NCBI RefSeq assembly: GCF_002575655.3
Contig: NC_053037.3
Location: 144,223,207-144,287,206, forward strand
Direction: 5' to 3'
Source: Aegilops tauschii subsp. strangulata
Lineage: Eukaryota > Streptophyta > Magnoliopsida > Poales > Poaceae
DNA: 64,000 bases
Shown: piece after piece, positions 41,267 to 55,400 of the stretch
Layout: the number at the start of each line of letters is the position of its first letter
How positions within the stretch are numbered: the first letter of the stretch is position 1
Position numbers and translations under genes: made by a program
Notes under the pieces: model-generated
Told to the model about the DNA's origin: nothing
What the model saw: the letters and a program-made list of their open reading frames with translations, nothing else
The model's database searches: none

Positions 41267-43739
41267 ATGGTGGCCGCTCGCCGAGCTCGCACTGAGCGCA
41301 GGGCCGCCGTCGCCGCCCGCGTTGCTCAGACGGCTCCTGTCGGCGGGCCACCTCGTCGCTCCCCGTCGCCTGCCGCCAACGCCGCCACCGGCCCGGTGGG
41401 GAACAAGCAGCAAGCATCCTCGCTGCACCGCTCGGTGCGGCGGGACGGCCGCACCGCCGCTCCATCGCTGACCCCGGCCGGTTCGTCGTCCCACGCTCGT
41501 CGCGCTCCCACGGACGCGCAGGCCGTGCTGCTCATGGCATGCGAGCTCCTGCGCTACTACCTCATCGATGACCTCTACGAGAACTGGTTGGACCCCATCG
41601 CCGAGCTCGTCAGCACCGCCGGGGGCTCCCCTGCACGGTCCCTCTCGCTGCCTCGCCCTCCGCCAGCTACAGGTGACGTGGCTCATGGAGCGCCTCCACC
41701 ACCTCTGCACCAAGACGGCGCCCTGGCGCCAAGGCGCGCAGCCCCGCGACACGACCCGCCGTGCCAGGCACCTGCGCATGAAGAAAGAAGCTGTCAAGAA
41801 GTTCCTCGACCGCAAGAGAACGCTCCACCGCTCCCTGCACCGCCACGTCAGGATCGCCTGCCGCGGCAGGGCCTTGCACCACTTGCCGTGGCGGCGCGTA
41901 GGCACCAAGATCAAGCTCCACCTCCACGGCAGGGCCCGGTGACCATGGAAGGCTGCCGCGCCTTCGCCCCTGAGCTGCGTAGCGTCGCCTGGCCGGGCAA
42001 GTTCAAGGCGGATCTGCCTCCTCGCTACGACGGCACCCCCGACACCGCAGAGTTCTTACAGCTCTACGAGCTGAGCATCGAGGCGGCTAACGGTGACGAG
42101 AAAGTCAGGGCGAACTGGTTCCCTATGGCTCTCAAGGATGCCACGCGCTCGTGGCTCCTGAACCTGCCTCCCGGCTCCATCTTCTCCTGGAACGAGATGC
42201 GCGACCGCTTCGTCGCCAACTTCCAGGGCAGTCGCGACAGCCCCCCCCCCCCGGCCCCCGGCCGCGGGTAACCTGCGCCGCGTCAAGCAGCAACCAGGAG
42301 AGACCCTCCAGAAGTACATCCAGTGCTTCAACAACGTTCGCCTCAAGATCCCCAAGGTGATGGACGAGGCCATCATCTCAGTGTTCACTGATGGCGTCCA
42401 CGACGTCAATATGAAGGAGGAACTCGCCATCCACGAGGAGTTGTGCACGTCTCTGGGGTTGTTCAACCTGGCAACCAAATGCGCAAGGGCTGAGGAAGGG
42501 CACCTTTCCCTCCTCGAGCTCCCAGCTGCCGACCCGGAGGAGAAGAAAGCCAAGGCCAAGGACGTGAAGCGCAAGGGAGTGGCCGTGCTCGCGGCGGAGC
42601 CAGACACGAAGCGCGGCATAGACCAGCCTGAGTCATCCAAGAGCAGCCGACCATTCTGCGCCTTCCACAATGTGCATAGCCACAACACCAACGACTGCCA
42701 AGAGTTCAGGGACATTCGAGATGGACGCTTCGGTCGACGCCCCGAGCGCAATGACAGGGGCTACGGCTGAGGAGGAGGACGTGGCCGAGGACGCTGGGAC
42801 GACCGTGGCCCGCGCCAGGAGTGGCGTGACCGGCCTCGCGAGGACCGTTGGCAGGACCAGCCTCGCGAGGGAGCCCGGAGGGATCAGCCTCGCGAGGACC
42901 GCCCTCAGGGCAACGCCGGTCTTCCTCCTCTGCCTCCACCACCAAGAAGGAACGATGACCACCATCAGGACGAGGGGGCTGGGGGCTTCCAAGAGCCGCG
43001 TGCGATCGCCTACATCCTGGGCGGAGCTGAAGCCCCAGCCTCTCAACAAATCTTCAAGCAGTTTGCTCGCGAGGTGAACGCAGTCCTCCCCAGGCTCGAG
43101 GCCACGCGCCCACTCCGGTGGCCCAAGTGCACCATCACCTTCAGTTCGGCAGATCAGCTCAAGTGTGCGGCAATCCCTGGCGCTCTCCCGATGCTTTGTT
43201 CACCCGTCATCAACAACGTACAAGTCACCAAGACCCTCATCGACGGCGGCGCAAGGCTCAACGTCCTGTCCGTCGAGACGTTCGACAGCCTTCAAGTGTC
43301 ATACGATCAGCTTTAGCCTACCAAGCCCTTCTCAGGAGTGACTGACGGCTCCACCACACCGTTAGGGCAGGTCCGCCTTCCCGTCACCTTCGGAGAACGC
43401 AACAACTACCACACCGAGCTCATCGACTTCGACGTCGCTCACATCCGTCTGCCATACAATGCCATCCTCGAATACCTGGCCCTGGCCAAGTTCATGGCAG
43501 TGACGCACCACAGCTACAGCATCCTCAAGATGCCAGGAAGCGGCGGGATCATCACAGTCCCCTGCGAGGAAAGAGATGCGGTGTGCTCCCTCGAGCGCGC
43601 ATTCCAAGCAGCGTCAATCGAAGACCCCAACAACAATGCAGCTCGGTACCCTCCTGAGGTCGTCCCTAAGAAGACGAAGCAGCTACTCCGTGCCGGACCT
43701 CAGGAGAGCGGCGCCGCAAGTGGTACCTCGTCAGGATAA
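41267..43739 (+). pseudogene. gag: Element A gag and protease
   Basis: ATG 41267 (MVAARRARTERRA). Capsid core: WPGKFKADLPPRYDGTPDTA, FLQLYELSIEAANGD, SWLLNLPPGSIFSWNEM, DRFVANFQG. A C12 run at 42241-42252 shifts the frame. Reading continues with ETLQKYIQCFNNVRLKIPKV and a zinc-binding CAFHNVHSHNTNDCQEF, then TGA near 42768. A Pro-Arg-Glu-rich stretch follows, then the aspartic protease (KTLIDGGARLNVLSVETFD, about 43230-43300) with another TAG at 43315, ending 43739. The order gag-PR and the HX4H-type knuckle fit Tat-lineage Gypsy elements. Confidence 0.8.
42834..42897. repeat. CCTCGCGAGG palindromes within A gag
   Basis: Three perfect 10 bp palindromes at 42834, 42861 and 42888 are spaced 27 bp apart. 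They encode a repeated Gln/Arg-Pro-Arg-Glu motif. The same decamer occurs three times in A's 5' LTR and at about 58587 in the 3' LTR. Confidence 0.75.
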
Positions 43740-44029
43740 GCGCCCGCAACTAGGGCACCTCCCTCCCTCACATAGGAAGGCGCGCCCAGCGCCCTCCTCG
43801 GGCAGGGCTCGGGGGCTCTCTTCTGGAGGGCCTCGGACCTTGCCAATGTCACGAGGGAGGTGCTCGGGCACCACATGGAGGCATGCTTTGCAGCACATTT
43901 CCCTTAGGAGGACACCGGACGAGGAGCGCCCGGCGCTCAGGAATTCATTGCCCAGACCACTCAAGAACTGCAGGATACAAGGGCCATGCACGGCGACCGC
44001 CGCTCACTGGGTGCAGCTCCCCATCCAGG

Positions 44030-44322
44030 CGAGGATGCCGGGCTGCGTGTCTGCATCGACGTCCCAGGGCTCAATAGGGCCGCATCTCAGGAGCCCTTCT
44101 GGCCTTCGCGCGTGGGACACTGCGAGGGGCCACCTCACAGCTACGTTGGCATGCCCTCTGGCCTGCCGAGCGTGGCGTCCGCCTTCCAGCGCGGCCTGCA
44201 GAGCATCTTGGCGGCTCAGGAGGCCAGGCACCACGCAGTCCTGGCAGAGATGGAGACGGTCCTCAAGGAACCACCTGGACCCCCAGGGCCTCCCGAGGCT
44301 CAAGATCCCGGTGGCTCCTGAG
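44030..44322 (+). pseudogene. pol: Reverse-transcriptase remnant of A
   Basis: A short open segment contains VCIDVPGLNRAASQEPFWPS and, after a gap, ASAFQRGLQSILAAQ. These echo the RT motifs around 'CIDYR-LN' and 'FQR-M..IL', but the catalytic YVDD block and everything downstream are missing. About 290 bases of a normal ~3 kb pol remain. Confidence 0.5.
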
Positions 44323-44345
44323 GAGCAACCCCGGCACCACGCATC

Positions 44346-44965
44346 TTCAGCTGCCCCAACACCCCTTCCATGACGGAACCAGGTGACATCTTTCCAGTTC
44401 TTTTAGCTCGGAGCGCCCCTCGGGCTGCATCATTCCCAGGCCACATGGGTCCGTCCCTATGGCATGTATCCCTTTACATCTTTAGCTTACCTTGCTGGGC
44501 GCGCCCCACGGGCTGCATCATCCCCAAGCCGCTCGGGTCCGACCCAATGGCATGTATCGTTCATGCATTTATATGAGCCAGTTTGCTTCTCATGATTGAT
44601 CTATCTCCAATTACCACCTGCTTAATTGTCACCCACCACGGGAGCCGCTCACATCGGCACGATGCTTATGCATGGGTCCATCCTGCAACGTTGACAAATC
44701 TGAGCGGTCGAGCTCTGGCCCGTGGCACGCCCCGCGCGCGTCACCTCACCAGGCCCTCAGTGCCTTCCCTCTCTCACGGCGCGACCAGTGGCCGGCCGAC
44801 AATTATAATGGCAATCTGTGCCCCTCCTCGCGTTGACTTGCAAGAACCTCCCGAGGATAACAGCAGGCGGTACCGCGGGCTCCCTCTCCTCCCATGCGAT
44901 TCGCTTGCGCGTTAAAAGGGGGGCTCCTGAGCATCGCGACTCAGGAGCTCTTACTGGCTCTCCAG
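44346..44965. other. Non-coding A interior before element B
   Basis: GC-rich, with paired phrases 'gggctgcatcat.cccagg' (44429 and 44510). No gene is seen. It ends at the TCCAG target of B. Confidence 0.5.
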
Positions 44966-47900
44966 TGTCAGGACCCCGATTCTAAGTCACACCGATCTAG
45001 CCTGTAACACCTCATATCACTTTGCGGCCTCACGCACGGTATTCCCACGGGTGTCGCCTTACCATGGCCCGGGACCGTTTGCGCCTTTTGGCTCACGTAT
45101 ATGATAGTGTCGCTAGCATCCATATGATAGAGAACCCAGGCCGACATGGCTAGTCGAGAACCCAAAGCGGCACTAACTTACGGGGACAGGGATACATGAA
45201 TCAACATCGAGCATGTCGGTCAGCAGCGTGTGAATCCGGGCTGTAGCACTGGGCTAACAGGACTCCGGGAACCCGGGCTGTAGCAGGCTAGGCAGGACTC
45301 CGGATGTCACCGCGTGACATTTCCCCGAAGGGACAGCCACAGGAACGAAGTGAATCACATGCCGGCCAGTCAAGTGTTTCGGAGCAGTAGTGCTGGGCTA
45401 GCAGGACTCCGATGAACCGGGCTGTAGCGGACTACTATGGCTCATGGAAGCACAAGACTACATTTCCCCATAAGAGAGGCTACCAAGGATAAACAACTAG
45501 ATTGTTGGATCCCACACATACCAAGCATTTCAATCATACACACAATATGCTCGCTATGTGCAATTACAACATGGCATCACAACTAGACTCTACGACTCAG
45601 AGTATTTATTCATTAGGCTCCGAAGAGCCAGATATTACAAACATGGGTCTCTCGACCCAGCATTCAGAGCATACAAGTCAAACACATGCGGAAGCTTAAC
45701 ATGTCTGAGTACAGACAACTATAAATGAAAAAGGCTGAGAAGCCTGACTAATTACTAGATCCTGCCGAGGGCACAAGATCGTAGCTGAGGTAACAAGCTA
45801 AACTTCGAAGTCCACATGGAACTACTAGCGAGACTGACGCCTCTCTGCAAAACATAAAATAAGCAAACGTGAGTACAAATGTACCCAGCAAGACTTACAT
45901 CAGAACTATCTACATATGCATCGGTATCAACAAAGGGGGTGGTGGAGTTTAACTGCAGCAAGCCAGCTTTGACTCGGTGGCTATCCTAAACTACGACTGC
46001 AAGTAACTCTTTTGAGGTGGCGCACACGAGTCCACATATTCACCATATCAATACTCCACTATGGATCCGCTCCCGTCTCCCTACGAGAACGCCATCCTTA
46101 GCACTCACGCTTATCTTGCGCATTTTAGAGTATCCACTTTCACTTGTCTATGAACTGTTATAGGCAACCCAGAAGTCCTTTACCGCGGACATGGCTATTC
46201 GAATAGATCATATTAACCCTGCAGGGGTGTACTTCGTCACACACGCTCTCACCACTTACCGCCGTTTACACAGCATGTACTCGGCAACCTTCAAGCAGAA
46301 GCCCAACGTGGGTGTCGGCCACAGCCTACCTAAACTCTCAAGTCTCTAGTCCAGGTTTATCGCCTATTCAGGTTCCATCCGCAGGGAGTCCGGCCGAGGT
46401 TTCCACATACGGCCCCGAACGATGTGTACAGGGTTCCGCGACACCAAACGGGCGCCCGGCATGCCCGGCCACGTGCCTACCGCATCACAGCCCACCCCTC
46501 CGGTCAGCGCTGCCCACGGCCTCCAGCATACTAAAAACACGAGAAACTACTTGCAACTCCTGGACAGAGGACAAGGGTGATTAAGAAGCCGAGAGGGTCC
46601 ATTGGTTTCGGGCCCAATGCGTGGTAGTAACTGTATCATGGATCACAAACATAGAACTCAGTTCCTGAGGAAGGCTTCAATGAGACAACCCACCATGTAC
46701 TCCTAGATGGCCTCTCACCGCTACCTTTACCAAATCGTGTTCACACACTTAGCTCACACACAGTAGGACATGTTCATCACCATTCCAATTCATCCCCGAT
46801 GAATCAGACCTGACACAACTCTAAGAAATAGCAGACATGACAAACAGGCATGAATGAGTAGGCACATTAGGGCTCAAACAACTCCTACTCATGCTAGTGG
46901 GTTTCATCTATTTACTGTGGCAATGACAGGTCATGCAGAGGAAAGGGGTTCAGCTACCGCAGCATGTAACAGTTGAAACGTTGTCCTAATGCAGTAAAAG
47001 AGAGCAGGAGCAAGAGAGTGGGATTGTATCGGAATGAACAAGGGGGTTTTGCTTGCCTAACACTTCCGAAGATAGTAAAGCTCTTCATCGGTGTCATCGA
47101 ACTCATCGTCGAATCCACGTCTATCGAGAGGGGACGAATACCGGCAACAGAGAAGCAAAACACAATCAATGCAATGCACAATATTATGCATGATCATGAC
47201 ATGTCAATATGATGTGTTTTAAGCTAATGCAACTAGCAACATATTAAATGGAGTTGGTTTGAACCTTAGGTTCAAATTCAAACTTCATATGTGAGGGTTT
47301 AAATGCCATTTATATGATTTGGTCTAAACAGCAGCCATAAGTTGCTCTAACATGCATGAAAATGGTACAGATGGATAGATTGGATTTTTCTGATCATTTT
47401 TCATATATAAATCTTTTCATTTGGAGTTACGGTTTATTTTCTATGAATTTTTGAAGTTAGCATTATTTTCTGGAATTTCCTGATTAAAAATAAATCCAGA
47501 AAATGTAATACTGCGTCAGCATGACATCATGCTGACATCAGCAGGTCAACAGGGGCCGGTCCAGGTCAAACCTAAGACCGGGGCCCACATGTCAGTGTCT
47601 CATCTGGTTAACAGGGTAATTAGCACTAATATTTTGACTAACCTAAAATTAAAATAGGGCGGGGCCCACGTGTCATTGGCTCAGAGGATGTCAAACCCGG
47701 TGGGTTTGGGTCAAACCCACCGGCGGTTAGCCGCCGGTGACCAAAAGCCAGGGCGGAGGGCTTCGGGAATCATCGTCTGGCGTCGGATCGACGCGCGGAA
47801 AGGTGCTTTCGAAGGCTGGGAGTGTGCCGCGTCCGTTGGTACCAGTGGTTAGTCACGGGGGCACCGGAGCTGATGGCGGCGAGCTCATTCGCGGTGGCCG

Positions 47901-49096
47901 GAGCTTGGCTGTGCTCAGCGAGGTGCTACGGCTTGCGGGCGAGCGAACTGGAGCGCTGGGTAAGATCTACGGGACGTCAGGAGCTCGTCCAAGTGCTTGG
48001 CTTGGTTAGCAGGAGTGACTAGCAACGGCGAGCTTCATGGCGGTGGAGGCGAGTGCTCGGCCATGGCGGGGCTGTTGTTAGAGGACGGGAACAGAGGGGG
48101 CGGCCACGGGAGGAGGTGTAGGAGCTCACAGGGATGCAGTAGAGAAGGTCAACGTGCTCGGGGAAGCGTCGGAGGCGACGGATTAACGACGGCGATCTCG
48201 GGCGCCCGTCGGTGTAGATGATGATGATGGCGTCAGTGCAGTGCTTCCCGACTTGCTTGGCTCGGTAGAGGTGACGAGGACGACGGCACGGAGCTCATGG
48301 GCACGTCGGAGGGGCGAGGGGGTGGCTGTGGCCGCGGCGGTGCACGGCGGCGCTCTCTGACGCGTTTGGGTGTGAGGTGGGGAGAGAGCAGAGAAGGGGA
48401 AGGAAGCCGAGGGAGAGTGAGAGAGCGGTCGGGGGCTGCGTGGCGACTCCAGGGTCGTCCAGGCCGCCGAGGGGGCACGCAGCCAAGGTGGAGGTGGCAC
48501 GGGCGCGTGCCGGCGCACGGTGGCCACACGCCCGGCGTCCTTCTGTCGCGAGGAAGACGACATGGGGGGAGGCCAGTGGGCTAGGCCGGCTTCGCCCAGT
48601 TGGGCTGCTACCGGAGCAGGCCAAGTAGGTGCGGGTAGGTTTCTGTCCTTTTTCTTTTATTTCTATTTGCTAATTCTGTAATTGTGTTCTAGGCTTTATT
48701 TAAAATGCCAGGGCATTTCCAAAAATCATGAAACTAATCAGGGCTACTGTTTAGAATATATCCAACATTAAACATTTTAGTTTATGATTATTTGAGCATT
48801 TAAAGTATTTAATAGCATTTAAATGCCCAAATGCAAATACTATATGATTTAATTCAGAGCCCAAATATGTCATGGAAAAATGTGCAACACCTCTGGTTAT
48901 TGTTTCCAACATTTTTCCAGAAATGATGAACATTTTTAAAAGCCATTTGGATACACTGAGAATATTTTAGTTGAACCTAGTGAATTTCCTTTGATGCTAT
49001 GGTTTAGGCAATCCCCATTTCAATTTTCAAACAAATATAGACATGATGCACGAATGCTTATGAAACTAATTGCAATCAAACTCTAGGGCTGTGACA
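44966..49096 (-). mobile_element. Element B 3' LTR (left copy)
   Basis: AT-rich outer part, a GC-rich ~0.9 kb block (about 47690-48620), then AT-rich sequence again. The overlapping ORFs in the GC block are compositional. Exon-like stretches lie at 45755-45844 and 47057-47120 (minus). Confidence 0.9.
45755..47120 (-). other. Exon-like pair in B left LTR (counterpart of F's LTR ORF)
   Basis: Minus: exon-like 47120-47057 (after 'tctcgatag') encodes FDDEFDDTDEELYYLRKC and ends at a GC-type donor TTAG|GCAAGC. An in-frame TAG at the very end is CAG in the right LTR. Exon-like 45844-45755 follows 'atgttttgcag' and is open to a stop. Position, acidity and the GC donor match F. A weaker case than F. 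Confidence 0.3.
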
Positions 49097-52000
49097 ACTC
49101 ACCCCCACTAAACAAGAATCTCGTCCCGAGATTCAAGCGTAGGGTAAGATGAAGGGGGGACGCAAATTAACACAATCTTCACGGTCCAGGTTGCACTTCA
49201 TAAGAACGTTGATTCGATCATCATCTTTGTCTCGACGTCTTGCTCTGAGAACTCGATCTAACATGAAAACGAGAAGAGAGGGAAAATCTAGAAGAATCGA
49301 TCTTCTCGAAGATCGAGCAACTGACAAACAACTCACGGAATGAGACATAAACCACCTGTTGAGCTGAGACACAAAACACACATCAGGGTGGTGGGAAGAG
49401 ACAGATGGCGAAAGTTCAAGTTGGTAGGCAACAATTCCACGCTTGAGTAGGATGGTGCATGGTCTCAAAGTAACGAGGAGATAATTGCTACGATTCCATA
49501 ACGGGGCACCTTAGGGAAGGTGGCTCGTAGAAATATTCCCTTAAGTGGCAAAAAGAATTACTTTTGATACAAAGATCGTTGAAACCCTTTATACTAGCCT
49601 AAGGCAATCACAAACGATCGTGTGAACGAATTCTAAAGAATGGCATACTCGGACCAGAATGGATGATGTGGACTACCTTGTTGAAGACAACGCGATGGAT
49701 GATTTTGCTTATCATCGGAAATGGATGGGACCCATGGTAGGATGGCACCATGGCGGGTGCAGGCTGGGAACAAAATGCAAATGTTGGGAATGTTCCAACC
49801 ATCATATCTGCCTGAGATTCAGATCTAGTTAGAAACAGGATGCTTCAGACTCAACATGTCTGAAAAGAAGAGTTGCAACACAAATCGACGAGATGACGTT
49901 GCGAGATTCTCAAGAAATGAACTACAATAGCAAGCTCCAAAACATGAGCTGGTTCTGCTACAAACATGGGAACACGTTGTCCCAGACAAGCATGGCCACG
50001 TAGTAGTCTTAGAATAAAACACTACCGAGTTCAGGTTGGGAACCATCATCGAGGTATTGGAATCTTGTGCATGAACTAGTATTCGCACAACAACTCCTTT
50101 TCCTTGAACAATTCAAACAGTGGCTTGGTGTGCTAGAGAATTCATATGGAATGAAGATGATCAGTCTAACAGACCATGGAATACTTCGCACGTGCATAAC
50201 TGACTTGGGATGATTCTAGAGGAGGTAGAAACATGCTTTCTCAAATTCACGGCGGCAACTTGCATCAAATGCACATGAATTAGAGGAAGTCACTCCTTTC
50301 ATCCAATCATAGGCTTCATGAACTAGCACAAAGAAAATGCTTTCAAAAGTTTCCAACACTAACTTAGATGTTCAACATGAATCATGGACAAGATGAAAAT
50401 GTTGTCAATGGGCTTAACAACAATTCATCCAGGTTTCCATATAAATGTAATTCCATAACTATGTGAACATGGTGATAGCACTGGTCATACCAAAGGATGT
50501 AATGGTGTATGCTCGAGGGATCAACCACGAGTAAGACAACATTATGCATATCATTGGTTCTGACTTGACTTGATGATAGCCCATACGCAAATCAAAGATT
50601 TGGGTAAGACAATAGATCCAACAATTGATCACGAGGATCAATCAATGAAGATATCATCTTTCTTCAACACACACACAGACACAAGCTATCCCTTTGGAAA
50701 TGAACTAAGTTAGACAAGCTTTTATCTTCCAACTCTCCAAGTTGTTGTTTAGCTTGACCAACTAGCTCAGGGGTATCCAACACAGATTCTTGGAGAAGGG
50801 GTGGTTTATTGGAAAACCAACTTGTTCACAAACTCAACATATCGGTCAGGGACAACCTGGTGGTACTTCCAAGAAGATATTTGGAAAATCACGATCCACC
50901 GAAATGTTATTAAGATCGAGAACAATCTTGCTTTTCAGGGCAAGACGATATGACCGAATAAGCAAGGACTGACACTATCCTAACTCATTGATCGAAAAGT
51001 GCACCGGGAATAAGGACTAGGTAGCACGATCAACCTTAGAATGATGATTCAATAGCCAACATGCTAAGAATGAGAATATTGTCCATTTACTACCAAGCAA
51101 CGTAGTTGCTAGGAGTATAAATTTCACACATCATAGTTCACTTGTTGGCATTCCGGTTGCAACAACACAGGACCAAGAAATGAGTGATGATGGCGAGGAG
51201 TATCACTGCAACAAGAATTCATAAGAGTTGGTGCAATTCTCATGACATTCTTGACATAAGATGGTAATACTTCAGGGTAGAACAGAATCAAAAGCTGGTT
51301 TGGCATTTTGATCTGCGGAATACAACTACTTTGACCCAATCCTAGAGATGGACGAGGTACTGGAGTTTGTTTCTCCTAGTCATTCCGGATTAGAATGGCT
51401 TGACAGACCACAAGAATAATAGGCATCGATAACACAAATGCACAATTACTCCTGACTATCAATTGATAGACGAGGGCCAGAAAATAACTAAAGAGGGACA
51501 ACTCAAAGGAACATATGTTTTTCTGAGTTGTGGATGCATAGATTAGTATGTCGAACCAAGTCCAACAAGTTTCTTCTAGATAACCCATGCAGAAAGGTAG
51601 GACTGGCAGAGTCAGAATATGAATGGAGTACTCCTCAAGAGCGCCCTGGTTGTGATCTTTTGGTTAAAAGAACTTCTGCCATAATGGTTCATGGTATTGG
51701 AAGAAGGAGATACCACGGACCTCGAGGACTAATGCAAAGGTTACTAATAACCTAAAGGAACGAGCAAACACTAGCTACACGAGTTAAGTAGAGTGAACCT
51801 TGGGTTCAAGAACCCAGAAATAGAATGCCTACTAACTAAATGGCATCACGGGATGCTTTCGAGAATAATGGCCAGAATCTGCACACTGGGAATGCAAAGC
51901 ATTGCTAGATTACTAGGTGGTTCTCTAAGACGACTGGGGTCATAATAATAGCTCCAACATATATGATGAGGTAACGGAGTACCTCAACACACTGGTTAGT

Positions 52001-52475
52001 GTGATGAATCTGGCCCAAGGAACATTGGGAACGGAAAGAAGGGATTTGCAAATGCATCAGACCATTTAGGAACCTGGGATGACTCGGACAGCATAACGGC
52101 TGTAAATGCTCAAAGGATTTGAGACATCCTACAAAAATGGTGGCGTAACCACTCAGAAGCACAATATCAAGGTTCCGAGATCAACAGTTAACATACGGAA
52201 GTAGTAGAGACTGAACTGAGGCTTGAAACCAACAATCCTATAAGTCTACGGATTAGTAACACGTGATCCTGATAGAAAGATGAGAAGCCTAGTTCTTAAT
52301 CCCCGTAGAAAAGAAGAGAGTGACTCAGATCAGAAGGGCATAAGGTAAAGGAGTAAAAAGAGCCTTACGTTCCCTTCCACAATCAATTCCCTTATATAAC
52401 TAAAGCATTTCTAGACTCAACTTCGACCAGTTTGGCTTGGTAATCCTACAGGCAGTCAGGCTCTGATACCAACGC
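49097..52475 (-). pseudogene. pol: Eroded gag-pol remnant of element B
   Basis: On minus, faint pol similarity survives in the expected order. Near the PPT side (49133-49468), GIVAYQLEL and HHPDV-FVSQL match the integrase C-terminal region seen in F (DLAYQLEL, VHDVFNVSQL). At 50459-50641, [12 protein letters not shown] matches F's RT motif. No continuous frame exceeds ~110 codons, and the total is about 60% of F's interior length. The part toward the PBS (51000-52450) has no recognisable gag. Confidence 0.55.
52458..52475 (-). other. Primer binding site of B (tRNA-Met)
   Basis: The + strand 'ggctctgataccaacgc' is the reverse complement of TGGTATCAGAGCC, the exact initiator tRNA-Met type PBS, four bases from the LTR. 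Confidence 0.9.
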
Positions 52476-55400
52476 TGTCAGGACCCCGATTCTAAGTCAC
52501 ACCGATCTAGCCTGTAACACCTCATATCACTTTGCGGCCTCACGCACGGTATTCCCACGGTGTCGCCTTACCATGGCCCGGGACCGTTTGTGCCTTTTGG
52601 CTCACGTATATGATAGTGTCGCTAGCATCCATATGATAGAGAACCCAGGCCCACATGGCTAGTCGAGAACCCAAAGCGGCACTAACTTATGGGGACAGGC
52701 ATACATAAATCAACATCGAGCATGTCGGTCAGCAGCGTGTGAATCCGGGCTGTAGCACTGGACTAACAGGACTCCGGGAACCCGGGCTATAGCAGGCTAG
52801 GCAGGACTCCGGATGTCACCGCGTGACATTTCCCCGAAGGGACAGACACAGGAACGAAGTGAATCACATGCCGGCCAGTCAAGTGTTTCGGAGCAGTAGT
52901 GTTGGGCTCGCAGGACTCCGGTGAACCGGGCTGTAGCGGACTACTATGGCTCATGGAAGCACAAGACTACATTTCCCCATAAGAGAGGCTACCAAGGATA
53001 AACAACTAGATTGTCGGATCCCACACATACCAAGCATTTCAATCATACACACAATATGCCCGCTATGTGCAAATACAACATGGCATCACAACTAGACTCT
53101 ACGACTCAGAGTATTTATTCATCAGGCTCCGAAGAGCCAGATATTACAAACATGGGTCTCTCGACCCAGCATTCAGAGCATACAAGTCAAACACATGCGG
53201 AAGCTTAACATGTCTGAGTACAGACAACTATAAATGAAAAAGGCTGAGAAGCCTGACTAATTACTAGATCCTGCCGAGGGCACAAGATCGTAGCTGAGGT
53301 AACAAGCTAAACTTCGAAGTCCACACGGAACTACTAGCGAGACTGACGCCTCTCTCCAAAGCATAAAATAAGAAAACGTGAGTACAAATGTACCCAGCAA
53401 GACATACATCACAACTATCTACATATGCATCGGTATCAACAAAGGGGGTGGTGGAGTTTAACTGCAGCAAGCCAGCTTTGACTCGGTGGCTATCCTAAAC
53501 TACGACTGCAAGTAACTCTTTTGAGGTGGCGCACATGAGTCCACATATTCACCATATCAATACTCCACTATGGATCCGCTCCCGTCTCCCTACGAGAATG
53601 CCATCCTTAGCACTCACGCTTATCTTGCGCATTTTAGAGTATCCACTTTCACTTGTCTATGAACTGTTATAGGCAACCCAGAAGTCCTTTACCGCGGACA
53701 CGGCTATTGGAATAGATCATATTAACCCTGCAGGGCTGTACTTCGTCACTCACGCTCTCACCACTTACCGTCGTTTACACAGCATGTACTCGGCAACCTT
53801 CAAGCGGAAGCCCAACGTGGGTGTCGGCCACAGCCTACCTAAACACTCAAGTCTCTAGTCCAGGTTTATCGCTTATTCAGGTTCCATCCGCAGGGAGTCC
53901 GGCCGAGGTTTCCACATACGGCCCCGAACGATGTGTACAGGGTTCCGCGACACCAAACGGGCGCCCGGCATGCCCGGCCACGTGCCTACCGCATCACAGC
54001 CCACCCCTCCGGTCAGCGCTGCCCATGGCCTCCAGCATACTACAAACACCAGAAACTACTTGCAACTCCTGGACAGAGGACAAGGGTGATTAAGAAGCCG
54101 AGAGGGTCCATTGGTTTCGGCCCCAATGCGTGGTAGTAACTGTATCATGGATCACAAACATAGAACTCAGTTCCTGAGGACGGCTTCAATGAGACAACCC
54201 ACCATGTACTCCTACATGGCCTCTCACCGCTACCTTTACCAAATCATGTTCACACACTTAGCTCACACACAGTAGGACATGTCATCACCATTGCAATTCA
54301 TCCCCGATGAATCAGACCTGACACAACTCTAAGCAATAGCAGGCATGACAAACAGGCATGAATGAGTAGGCACATCAGGGCTCAAACAACTCCTACTCAT
54401 GCCAGTGGGTTTCATCTATTTACTGTGGCAATGACAGGTCATGCAGAGGAAAGGGGTTCAGCTACCGCAGCATGTAACAGTTGAAACGTTGTTGTCCTAA
54501 TGCAGTAAAAGAGAGCAGGAGCGAGAGAGTGGGATTGTATCGGAATGAACAAGGGGGTTTTGCTTGCCTGACACTTCTGAAGATAGTAAAGCTCTTCATC
54601 GGTGTCATCGAACTCATCGTCGAAACCACGTCTATCAAGAGGGGACGAATACCGGCAACAGAGAAGCAAAACACAATCAATGCAATGCACAATATGATGC
54701 ATGATCATGACATGTGAATATGATGTGTTTTAAGCTAATGCAACTAGCAACATATTAAATGGAGTTGGTTTGAACCTTAGGTTAAAATTCAAACTTCATA
54801 TGTGAGGGTTTAAATGCCATTTATATGATTTGGTCTAAACAGCAGCCATAAGATGTTCTAGCATGCATGAAAATGGTACAGATGGATAGATTGGATTTTT
54901 CTGATCATTTTTCATATATAAATCTTTTCATTTGGACTTACGGTTTATTTTCTATGAATTTTTGAAGTTAGCATTATTTTCTGGAATTTCCTGATTAAAA
55001 ATAAATCCAGAAAATGTAATACTGCGTCAGCATGACATCATGCTGACATCAGCAGGTCAACAGGGGCCGGTCCAGGTCAAACCTAAGACCGGGGCCCACA
55101 TGTCAGTGTCTCATCTGGTTAACAGGGTAATTAGCACTAATATTTTGACTAACCTAAAATTAAAATAGGGCGGGGCCCACGTGTCATTGGCTCAGAGGAT
55201 GTCAAACCCGGTGGGTTTGGGTCAAACCCACCGGCGGTTAGCCGCCGGTGACCAAAAGCTAGGGCGGAGGGCTTCGGGAATCATCGTCTGGCGTCGGATC
55301 GACGCGCGGAAAGGTGCTTTCAAAGGCTGGGAGTGTGCCGCGTCCGTTGGTACCAGTGGTTAGTCACGGGGGCACCGGAGCTGATGGCGGCGAGCTAATT

